Assembly: GCF_018310535.1 (NCBI RefSeq)
Contig: NZ_CP074102.1
Coordinates: forward strand, 5,642,001-5,706,000
Source: Streptomyces mirabilis
GTDB lineage: Bacteria > Actinomycetota > Actinomycetes > Streptomycetales > Streptomycetaceae
Length of the DNA: 64,000 nucleotides
Reading direction: 5' to 3'
Numbering within the stretch: the stretch's first letter is position 1; each line of letters starts with the position of its first letter. Positions 33,670 to 40,232 of this stretch are shown piece after piece. The notes under the pieces were generated by a model. That model saw only the letters and a list, made by a program, of their open reading frames with translations. It ran no database searches and was not told the origin of the DNA. Made by a program: the position numbers and the translations under genes.

Positions 33670-35103
33670 GTGGTCGACGTCGTGTGTCTTGGCTGCGGGA
33701 AGCCGCTGGCCGGGCGGACCGGGCGCAAGGGGCGGAGTTCCGTGTACTGCTCGGCCGCCTGTCGGCAGAGGGCGTACCGGGAGCGGCGGGCGGCGCCCTC
33801 GGACACCGCCCAGGGGCTCATCGAGGAGGTCGGGCGGCAGGTCCGTGAACTGGTCCCGGCGCCGCCCGCCGTTTTCTACTCCGGGGTGAGCGAGCTGGCC
33901 ACCTCCGTGGGGCGGTTGCGGCGCATCGCCCGGATGGCCCGCGACACGGCGAAGGACGACGGAAACGAGGAGGACGACGGAAACGAGGAGGACGACGGAA
34001 ACGAGAAGGACAACGGGAACGAGAAGGACAACGGGAACGAGGACGACAGAAGCGAGGGGGGAGGGAGCAGCGGGCCCGGCGCGGCGGATCTCGTCACGGC
34101 CGGTCCCGTTACGGAAGTGGCCCTCGCGGAGGGCGACTTCGCCGCACTCGTCGAGCCGTACCGGCGCGAACTGCGCGTGCACTGCTACCGGATGTCGGGC
34201 TCGTACGACGATGCCGAGGACCTCGTGCAGGAGACGTTCCTGCGGGCCTGGCGGGCCCGGGACGGGTACGCGGGCCGGGCGAGCGTACGGACGTGGCTGT
34301 ACCGGATCGCCACCAACGCCTGCCTGGACTTCCAGCGGCGCACGGCGCGCCGCCCGCAGCGGTACGAGCCGCTGCCCGGGATGAACCACGGCGGTGCCGA
34401 GCCCCCGGCCCGCATCACCTGGCTCCAGCCCTACCCCGACGACGACCTGCCCTCCACCGAAGAGCAGCCCGACGCGCTCGCCGTCTCCCGGGAGACCATG
34501 GAGCTCGTCTTCCTCGCCGCGATCCAGCATCTGCCGCCCCGCCAGCGCGCCGTCCTCGTCCTGCGCGACGTCCTGGGGCTGGCCGCCGCGGAGACCGCCG
34601 CGGCACTGGAGATGACCGTCGCCTCGGTCAACAGCGCGCTGCAAAGGGCCCGGCCCACCCTGCGCGACCACCTGCCCCGCCGCCGCGCCGACTGGACCGC
34701 GGAGGCGGACGCCCGCGAGCGCGAGATCCTGGCACGCTACATGGCCGCCGCCGAACGCCTCGACCTCACCGAGGTCGCCACCCTGCTCAGCGAGGACATC
34801 ACGCTCACCATGCCGCCGAACCCGTTCTGGTTCGTCGGACGCGAGGCGCTCGTGGAGTTCCTGTCCGTCAGCCTCGACCCCGCCTCCCCGATGTTCCTCG
34901 GCCACTGGCGCCACCTGCCCGCCCGCGCCAACGGGCAGCTCGCGGCAGGGGGGTACGTCCGGCGCCCGGGTACGACCGTCTACCGCGCGCAGGTCCTCGA
35001 CGTCCTCCGTATCGAGGGCGACCGGATCGTGGAGATCACCTCCTTCGAGCCGCATCTCTTCCCGGCGTTCGGACTGCCGCTGCGGCTGCCCGCCGACCGA
35101 TGA
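33670..35103 (+). CDS. ECF sigma factor with C-terminal SnoaL-like domain and an extra N-terminal zinc ribbon
   Basis: The product has 477 residues in four parts. A zinc ribbon (CLGCGKPL...YCSAACRQRAYRERR; Cys 6, 9, 27, 31) is followed by an acidic linker with five copies of a DDGNEE-type hexapeptide (about 96-125). Then come sigma regions 2 and 4 (about 150-325: SYDDAEDLVQETFLRAWRAR; LPPRQRAVLVLRDVLGLAAAET). A SnoaL/ketosteroid-isomerase-like domain (about 345-477, with LTMPPNPFWFVGREAL) ends it, as in the SigJ/SigX5-type group. These sigma factors lack a classical anti-sigma partner; the C-terminal domain modulates activity. The zinc-ribbon fusion is unusual. GTG follows GGAGG. Confidence 0.85.
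   Translation: MVDVVCLGCGKPLAGRTGRKGRSSVYCSAACRQRAYRERRAAPSDTAQGLIEEVGRQVRELVPAPPAVFYSGVSELATSVGRLRRIARMARDTAKDDGNEEDDGNEEDDGNEKDNGNEKDNGNEDDRSEGGGSSGPGAADLVTAGPVTEVALAEGDFAALVEPYRRELRVHCYRMSGSYDDAEDLVQETFLRAWRARDGYAGRASVRTWLYRIATNACLDFQRRTARRPQRYEPLPGMNHGGAEPPARITWLQPYPDDDLPSTEEQPDALAVSRETMELVFLAAIQHLPPRQRAVLVLRDVLGLAAAETAAALEMTVASVNSALQRARPTLRDHLPRRRADWTAEADAREREILARYMAAAERLDLTEVATLLSEDITLTMPPNPFWFVGREALVEFLSVSLDPASPMFLGHWRHLPARANGQLAAGGYVRRPGTTVYRAQVLDVLRIEGDRIVEITSFEPHLFPAFGLPLRLPADR
33955..34044 (+). repeat. Five tandem 18-bp repeats inside the sigma-factor linker
   Basis: Unit GACGACGGAAACGAGGAG repeats head to tail from 33955, drifting to GACAACGGGAACGAGAAG in the last copies. It encodes DDGNEE/DNGNEK. 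Copy-number change would keep the frame and only alter linker length. Confidence 0.9.
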
Positions 35104-35138
35104 GTGAGAGACGGCGCGTACGTCTGCATGACCGACTC

Positions 35139-35190
35139 GTACGGCCGACTTGTACGGCCGACCCGTACGGGCCGCTCTTACGGCCCACCT
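35139..35190. repeat. Four tandem imperfect 13-bp repeats before the SDR gene
   Basis: Units starting at 35139, 35152, 35165 and 35178 share the TACGG(C/G)C(C/G) core (GTACGGCCGACTT, GTACGGCCGACCC, GTACGGGCCGCTC, TTACGGCCCACCT). They fill most of the gap between the sigma gene and the SDR gene and may be a regulator-binding array. Confidence 0.6.
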
Positions 35191-35204
35191 CACGGAGGTT
35201 CACC

Positions 35205-35981
35205 ATGCTGCTCACCGACAAGACCGCGGTCATCTACGGCGCCGGCGGATCCATCGGCGGCGCCGTCGCCCGTACCTTCGCCCGCGAGGGTGCCCACGTG
35301 CACCTCGTGGGGCGTACGGCGGCGACGCTCGACGCGGTGGCCAAGGACATCGCGACGGAGGGCGGCCACGCCCAGGCAGCGGTCGTCGACGCGCTCGACG
35401 AGGCGGCGGTCGAGGCGCACATCGCGTCACTGGACGCCGTCGACATCTCCTTCAACCTCGTCACCCGGGGTGATGTGCAGGGCGCCTCGCTGCTCGACAT
35501 GCCCGTCGACGACTTCGTACGCCCGGTCGTCACCGGGATCCGCGCCAACGTCGTCACCGCCCGCGCCGCCGCCCGCCGCATGGCCGAGCGGGGCTCCGGC
35601 GTGGTCCTCACGCTCAACAGCGGTTCGGCGCACGGCAGTCCGATGATGGGCGGGACGGGCCCGGCCGACGCGGCGATCGACACGCTGGTACGGAACCTGG
35701 CGATGGAACTGGGGCCGCGCGGGGTACGGGCCGTTGGCCTGTGGGCGGCCGGTGTGCCCGAGACGCTGACCCGCGAGAAGCTCGCCGCGGTCGACAGCGC
35801 CATGGCCCTCGACGGGAACGCCCTCCAGGGCCTGCTCGCGAACCTGGCCGGAATGCGCATGACCCGCCGCAACCCGACCCTCCCCGAGATCGCCGCGACC
35901 GCCGCTTTCCTCGCCTCCGACCACGCGGGCGGCATCACCGGCACCTTCGTCAACGTCACCGGCGGGATGTTCCCGGGCTAG
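35205..35981 (+). CDS. SDR-fold protein lacking the catalytic YxxxK
   Basis: The 258-residue Rossmann protein has NAD(P)-binding VIYGAGGSIGGAVARTFAREG, followed by HLVGRTAATL and the usual C-terminal GGITGTFVNVTGGMFPG. Where classical short-chain dehydrogenases have S...YxxxK, this one has GSAHG...GGTGPADAAID, so Tyr and Lys are replaced by Thr and Asp. It may bind cofactor without classical dehydrogenase chemistry. Good GGAGG site. It follows the zinc-ribbon sigma gene on the same strand and may belong to its regulon. Confidence 0.82.
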   Translation: MLLTDKTAVIYGAGGSIGGAVARTFAREGAHVHLVGRTAATLDAVAKDIATEGGHAQAAVVDALDEAAVEAHIASLDAVDISFNLVTRGDVQGASLLDMPVDDFVRPVVTGIRANVVTARAAARRMAERGSGVVLTLNSGSAHGSPMMGGTGPADAAIDTLVRNLAMELGPRGVRAVGLWAAGVPETLTREKLAAVDSAMALDGNALQGLLANLAGMRMTRRNPTLPEIAATAAFLASDHAGGITGTFVNVTGGMFPG

Positions 35982-36003
35982 GACGACCGGCCGGGACGAC
36001 CGG

Positions 36004-37164
36004 CTAGGACGACCGACGGCCGCGGCGGTCGCGGCACCACGTGCGGGCCCACAGCACATGCACCCCGCCGAGCGCGACCACGACGGCCGTCGCGTCGAGG
36101 CGCCCGGCGGCGGAGTGGCCGGGGCCCAGGTGCGCCACCGCGCGGGCGAACAGCGTGATGTCCGCGGGCAGCGTGACGGTCGCGAGGAACGCGAGACACA
36201 GCGTGGTGCCGACGACGAGCACCACGCTGTACACGCGCACCGCCCGCCGTTCGTGGGCGGGCAGTTCGAGGCTGGGATCCGGGGCGGTGGTACGGCGCAG
36301 CGTCCGCCGTGCCGCGTACTTCGTGTACGCCACCCCGTCCCCGTACAGATCGCGGCAGCGCGTCAGGTCCTGGAGCACGAAGTACAGGTCCGTACGCATG
36401 AAGACCATGAGCTGGAAGGGGAGGGGGAGCAGGGCGAGCAGGGCGACGGCGGCCAGGATCCGGCGGGGGGTGCCGTGCGTGGCGCCCGCGGCGAGGGCGG
36501 CCAGGGAGGCGACGGTGAGGTTGGTCGCGATCCCGGCGAGGTAGGCGGTCAAACGGTGGCGGCGCGGGGCGAGTTCGATGCCGCTGATGTCCGTCTGCAT
36601 GACCAGGAACTGCAGGCGCGTACCGAGGCGCATCCGGCCGGGCACGCCGGTCGCCCGGGCGGTCACCAGGTGCGCGCACTCGTGGACCAGCAGGAGCGTC
36701 CAGCCGAAGCCCGCGCCGAGCGCGATCACCGCGCTGCCGTGCGGGCTCCAGAGGAGGGTGTGGTAGCTGAGGGGAACGGGTGGGCGGGTGAGCAGGGTGG
36801 TGGTGATCAGCAAGGCGATGAGGACGGGCAGGGCCGGGCTGAGGACCCAGCGCACATGGCGGGGCCTGATCCGGGCGAGCGTCGGTTTCGGCGGGGGCGG
36901 CGAGGCCACCGCCCGTCCGTCCACCTCGGCGACGAACCCGAGGTCCACCAGCGCTTCGACGAAGTCGGGTACGTCGATGTCGTCGCCGGTGATCTCCCGC
37001 AGTCGTTTTTCGACCTCGGCGGTGCTCAGCCCCTGCCCGAGCAGGTCCAGTGCCTGCTTGCCGACCTCGGGCAGCGCGACGAAGCGGCCCGTCGCCAGCC
37101 GGCCGACGATCCACTCGTCGCCGTCGGGGCGGGAGTCGAGGGTGTGCAGGCGTACGTGGTTCAC
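36004..37164 (-). CDS. Membrane M50-type metalloprotease with N-terminal PqqD-like domain
   Basis: The product has 386 residues. Residues 5-85 look like a PqqD-like winged-helix peptide-binding domain (WIVGRLATGRFVALPEVGKQALDLLGQ...VPDFVEALVDLGFVAEVDG). Five to six membrane helices follow. The zinc motif HECAH is at 161-165, and a second metal-ligand region RTDLYFVLQDLTRC lies near 257-270. This is the layout of YydH-like 'peptide zinc metalloproteases' in RiPP clusters. The GTG start overlaps the ThiF-like gene stop (GTGA), so the two are coupled. Likely role: cleavage of a modified peptide within or at the membrane. Confidence 0.82.
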   Translation of the reverse strand: MNHVRLHTLDSRPDGDEWIVGRLATGRFVALPEVGKQALDLLGQGLSTAEVEKRLREITGDDIDVPDFVEALVDLGFVAEVDGRAVASPPPPKPTLARIRPRHVRWVLSPALPVLIALLITTTLLTRPPVPLSYHTLLWSPHGSAVIALGAGFGWTLLLVHECAHLVTARATGVPGRMRLGTRLQFLVMQTDISGIELAPRRHRLTAYLAGIATNLTVASLAALAAGATHGTPRRILAAVALLALLPLPFQLMVFMRTDLYFVLQDLTRCRDLYGDGVAYTKYAARRTLRRTTAPDPSLELPAHERRAVRVYSVVLVVGTTLCLAFLATVTLPADITLFARAVAHLGPGHSAAGRLDATAVVVALGGVHVLWARTWCRDRRGRRSS

Positions 37165-38486
37165 GCGCGCTCCCCGGCCGCGCCGGTGGCTCCGCCCGCG
37201 CCGGTGGCTCCGCCCACGGGTCTGTCGCCGCACGCCGGGCAGTCGGGCCGCCGGGGGAATCTCTGCAGCACCGGGTCGCCCGGCAGCATCAGGTTCATCC
37301 CGAAGCGGAAGCCCGGATCGAGTGCCGGGACGCCGCTCAGCAGGGCCAGGGCCGCGTGGGCGAGCAGTCCGCCGGACAGACCCGCGGTGACCGCGGTCGC
37401 GGGGTTCCACGGCAGGTGCGGGGAGGCGACCTCGTCATCCTGGCCGGGCGCCAGGCGCAGCTCGCGGCGGGCCACCTCGCCGGCCCGCAGACACTCCCAG
37501 CAGGCACCACGGCCGGGTACGTGGACCCCGGCCGTCACCAGGGGGCCGCGGTAGCCGGCGTCGACCCAGGGCAGGTTCGCGGCCAGGCAGACACGGTTCG
37601 CCCAGCGGCGGATGTCGTCGGGACGGTCGGCGGCGAGGACGAGAAGGTCGTACGAGTCCCGCGACGGGCAAGGGACGTCGGGTGCCCCGGCGTGTTTCGG
37701 CTCGCTCGGGGCTTCGGGTGCCCCGGCCTGTTTCGGCTCACTGGGGGCTTGGGGCGGTCCGGCCCGTTTCGGCTCGCTCGGGACGTCGGGTGCCCCGGTC
37801 CGGATCAGCTCCGCCAGGTCCGCCGGGTGCCGTATCTCCCGGCGCTCCCCGGTCACCGTCACGTCCGAGTTCAGCGCCCGCAGGGTGGCGAGCGCTGCCG
37901 TCACCTTCGGGTGGCCGAGGTCGGACTCGCGGAAGAGGGGCTGGCGGTTGAGGTTGGACAGCTCCACCACGTCCGGGTCCACGCAGTGCAGACGGCCGAC
38001 CCCGGAGGCGACCAGGCTCTGCGCGGCGTACCCGCCCGTGCCGCCGACGCCGACCAGCAGCACCCGGGCCCGGCGCAGCCGGAGCTGGGCGTCCCAGGGG
38101 CTCGTCCGGGGGCCGAGGTCCATCCAGCGCAGCAGCGGCACACCCCGGCTGTAGCGCAGCCGTTCCCGCTCGGACACCGGCACGGGCGCCGCCGCGTCCT
38201 CCACGAACCCGGCGTCGAGCAGGTCCGCCATCGCCTGCCGGGCGTCCTCGGGCGTGAGGTCGGGAAGTTCGGGATGCGCCCGCAGCACCTCGCCGACCAC
38301 CGCCGACGGCTCCCGCGTTCCGTCCATCGTCTCGACCAGCGTCCAGACCCAGCCCTGCGGGTCCTCGATCTCGGCGCCGATGCCGTGGATGACGCTGCCG
38401 ATGCGGACGTTGCCGTCGATCGTGCGGTACGGCCGGTGCTCGGGCTTGATCCGGGGTCTGCGGAGCGTGTCGACCGGCACCGTCAC
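37161..38486 (-). CDS. ThiF/E1-like adenylyltransferase with N-terminal RRE (PqqD-like) domain
   Basis: The product has 441 residues. Residues 15-100 form a PqqD/RRE-like peptide-recognition domain. From 140 the E1 fold shows the nucleotide loop LLVGVGGTGGYAAQ, acidic CVDPDVVE, NLNRQPLF, the lysine in GHPKV, LVLAADRPDD, and two zinc CxxC pairs (CWEC near 330, CPAC near 417). Such RRE-ThiF proteins act in pantocin- and azoline-type peptide pathways, activating a carboxylate with ATP. A 36-bp repeat tract inserts a Pro/Lys-rich loop at about 232-270. The C-terminus is Gly/Ala-rich. It is divergent from two tiny peptide genes. Confidence 0.85.
   Translation of the reverse strand: MTVPVDTLRRPRIKPEHRPYRTIDGNVRIGSVIHGIGAEIEDPQGWVWTLVETMDGTREPSAVVGEVLRAHPELPDLTPEDARQAMADLLDAGFVEDAAAPVPVSERERLRYSRGVPLLRWMDLGPRTSPWDAQLRLRRARVLLVGVGGTGGYAAQSLVASGVGRLHCVDPDVVELSNLNRQPLFRESDLGHPKVTAALATLRALNSDVTVTGERREIRHPADLAELIRTGAPDVPSEPKRAGPPQAPSEPKQAGAPEAPSEPKHAGAPDVPCPSRDSYDLLVLAADRPDDIRRWANRVCLAANLPWVDAGYRGPLVTAGVHVPGRGACWECLRAGEVARRELRLAPGQDDEVASPHLPWNPATAVTAGLSGGLLAHAALALLSGVPALDPGFRFGMNLMLPGDPVLQRFPRRPDCPACGDRPVGGATGAGGATGAAGERA
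37672..37801 (-). repeat. Tandem 36-bp repeats inside the ThiF-like gene
   Basis: Three full units (37672, 37708, 37744) and a partial fourth encode APSEPK(R/Q/H)AGAP-type dodecapeptides. The insert sits between two conserved blocks of the E1 fold, so it probably forms a solvent loop of variable length. The frame is kept by any copy-number change. Confidence 0.9.
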
Positions 38487-38610
38487 CAGGACCCCTTCCC
38501 GTTACAGGTACATGCCTTGACACTCTGGTCCCCCGAGTCGAGCCTTGACAAGACGCGGTCGGCGATCGCGCCCGCAACGCTCAACGTCCGTATTGACGAG
38601 AGGAGTTGGG
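38487..38610. promoter_or_regulatory. Divergent promoter region of the peptide-maturation locus
   Basis: On the plus strand TTGACA occurs twice (38517-38522 and 38545-38550), each a perfect -35 for the main sigma factor. The second is followed by GC-rich sequence and a TATTGA-like -10 candidate at 38591, which is not ideally spaced. The minus strand supplies AAGGGG before the GTG of the ThiF-like gene. Confidence 0.5.
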
Positions 38611-38688
38611 GTGCCCACCAAGATTGTGATCCGCCCGTTGGACAAGAAGGAGACCACGGGCGACAGCAGCGGAGGCAACGGCGGCTGA
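38611..38688 (+). CDS. Putative RiPP-type precursor peptide 1 (25 residues)
   Basis: A GTG start with GAGAGGAG upstream encodes 25 residues. The block KIVIRPLDKKETTGDS is followed by the tail SGGNGG. The block is shared residue for residue with a second ORF 135 bases downstream, although synonymous codons differ, evidence of selection on the peptide. The C-terminal Gly-Gly resembles the adenylation site of ubiquitin-like substrates of E1/ThiF enzymes. It is the first gene of a plus-strand operon with peptide 2 and the M14 peptidase. No signal peptide. Product and modification are unknown. Confidence 0.78.
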   Translation: MPTKIVIRPLDKKETTGDSSGGNGG

Positions 38689-38745
38689 TCCGTTTCGCCG
38701 GACAGGCCCTAGGCCACCGCAGAGCCCACACAGAGAGGGGGCCAC

Positions 38746-38820
38746 ATGGCCGCCAAGATCGTGATCCGTCCGCTGGACAAGAAGGAGACCACCGGGGACA
38801 GCAACGCGAACGGCACCTGA
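38746..38820 (+). CDS. Putative RiPP-type precursor peptide 2 (24 residues)
   Basis: An ATG start with GAGAGGGGG upstream encodes 24 residues. The same KIVIRPLDKKETTGDS block as peptide 1 is preceded by MAA and followed by NANGT instead of SGGNGG. It lies 57 bases after peptide 1 and 12 bases before the M14 peptidase start. Conserved N-terminal part with variable tail is the pattern of leader (recognised by an RRE) plus core. Alternatively the conserved block is itself the product. Confidence 0.78.
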   Translation: MAAKIVIRPLDKKETTGDSNANGT

Positions 38821-38832
38821 CCGGAGCCCGGC

Positions 38833-40089
38833 ATGCGGGGAACCCCGTATCCCACCCTCGGTGAGCTGCTGCGACGCGCTCACGCGACGGTGGCGGCACG
38901 ACCCGGTGCACTGCGGTTGCGTGCCGTCGGGACCTCGCGTGCCGGTCGGCCGCTGTGGCTGCTGTCGGCCGGACACGGCCCCCGGCACATCCTCACGGTC
39001 GCCGGCGCGCACGCCAACGAACCGGTGGGCGGGGTCACCTCGCTCGCCCTGGCCGAGAGGTTCACGCGGGAGCCCGCACTGCTCCAGGAGTCCGGCTGCG
39101 CCTGGCACTTCCTGCTCTGCCTCGACCCCGACGGCGCGAGTCTCGCCGGGCGCTGGCTGACCGGGCGGCCCGGCGAGGGACGGGCGGCCGAGGCCTCGCC
39201 GACCCTCCGGGGTTACTACCGGCGCTTCTACCGGCCCGCCTTCGCCGCGCAGCCCGAGTTTCCGCCTGTCGCCAGTGACCCGCGTCCGACGATGCCGGAG
39301 TCCGAGGCGTTGGTGCGGCTCATCGACGAACTGCGCCCGGTCGTGCAGTTCTCCCTCCACGGTGTCGAAGTGGGCGGATCCTTTCTGCAGTTGACTCGCG
39401 CGGTGCCGGGGGCGGCGGCCGCCTACCGTCGGATCGCCGCGGACCTCGGCATTCCCCTGGAACACCGGCCGTTCGACGGCATGGGATGGCTGGCCGAGAG
39501 CCCGGGCGTGCTCGTCCTGCCAGACAGCCGCCCCACCGAGGAACGGGACCCGTCCGGCTTCACCTCACAGGCGACCTGGCTGTACGCGATGCGGCACGGA
39601 ACCGTCTCGGCGGTCGTCGAGGCGCCCTTCTGGAGCGTGGCGGGCGTCAGCGATCCACGGCCCGTCGCCGAGCCCCGGCGCGAGGTCGCGGAGGCGAGCG
39701 AGATCCTGCTCGGCCGGGGCAAACAACTGGAGGCGGTGGTCGGGGAGCTGGGGCCCAGGTCACCGCAGACCCCCGAAGAGATCGCCCACTTCACCGCCGC
39801 CCGCGAGCTCATGGACATCGGCCCCGGAGTCGTGGACACCTGGAACTCCGCCGAACTCGCCACCACCGTGGGCAACTCCGTCTCGCTCGGCGTCGCCGCC
39901 CGGCGCATCCCGCTGCGCGCGGCGGCCATGATGCGGCAGGCCCTGGGCGGCGCCCCCGCGCTGGACACCCTCGTGGAGGTCTGGGCCCGTGAGCTGGCGA
40001 GCACCTTCGACGCCCGCTGGGTCCCCGTGGCCGACCAGACCGAGCTCCAGACCCGCACGATGCTCGCACTCGCCCGCGCCCTGGTGTGA
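38833..40089 (+). CDS. M14-family zinc carboxypeptidase of the peptide locus
   Basis: The 418-residue protein has zinc ligands in GAHANEP (His 60, Glu 63) and SLHG (His about 176), and a catalytic-glutamate candidate in SAVVEAPFW (about 262). No signal peptide, so probably cytoplasmic. GGAG precedes the ATG. Directly downstream of the twin peptide genes, it may trim the peptide C-terminus or release a modified residue. M14 members also include amidases and deacylases, so the bond cleaved is uncertain. Confidence 0.82.
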   Translation: MRGTPYPTLGELLRRAHATVAARPGALRLRAVGTSRAGRPLWLLSAGHGPRHILTVAGAHANEPVGGVTSLALAERFTREPALLQESGCAWHFLLCLDPDGASLAGRWLTGRPGEGRAAEASPTLRGYYRRFYRPAFAAQPEFPPVASDPRPTMPESEALVRLIDELRPVVQFSLHGVEVGGSFLQLTRAVPGAAAAYRRIAADLGIPLEHRPFDGMGWLAESPGVLVLPDSRPTEERDPSGFTSQATWLYAMRHGTVSAVVEAPFWSVAGVSDPRPVAEPRREVAEASEILLGRGKQLEAVVGELGPRSPQTPEEIAHFTAARELMDIGPGVVDTWNSAELATTVGNSVSLGVAARRIPLRAAAMMRQALGGAPALDTLVEVWARELASTFDARWVPVADQTELQTRTMLALARALV

Positions 40090-40121
40090 CCCCGGGCGCC
40101 CACACGCGCGCTCACGCGAAA

Positions 40122-40232
40122 GGGGGCTCCCGGCACAACGCCGGGAGCCCCCACTCACGTACGACCGACTACGCGGAGGGGCTCCCGGCACAACGCTGGG
40201 AGCCCCCACTCACGTACGACCGACTACGCGGA
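40122..40232. terminator. Tandemly duplicated hairpin terminator (two 55-bp copies)
   Basis: Hairpin 1 is GGGGGCTCCCGGC with its complement at 40140-40152. Hairpin 2 (40178-40205) is the same with one G-T pair. The unit of 55 bp, including CACTCACGTACGACCGACTACGCGG, is repeated. The second copy's tail is the 3' coding end of pepN, so the duplication carried along the pepN stop region. It serves the convergent M14 and pepN genes. Confidence 0.88.

Noticed and set aside
38611..38820. Twin peptides as ubiquitin-like proteins
   Set aside because: At 24-25 residues they are too short for a beta-grasp fold; only the Gly-Gly end of one copy resembles such substrates.
36058..38864. Plus-strand frames across the M50 and ThiF-like genes
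   Set aside because: Antisense shadows; the minus strand carries HECAH, GxGGxG and CxxC motifs in order.
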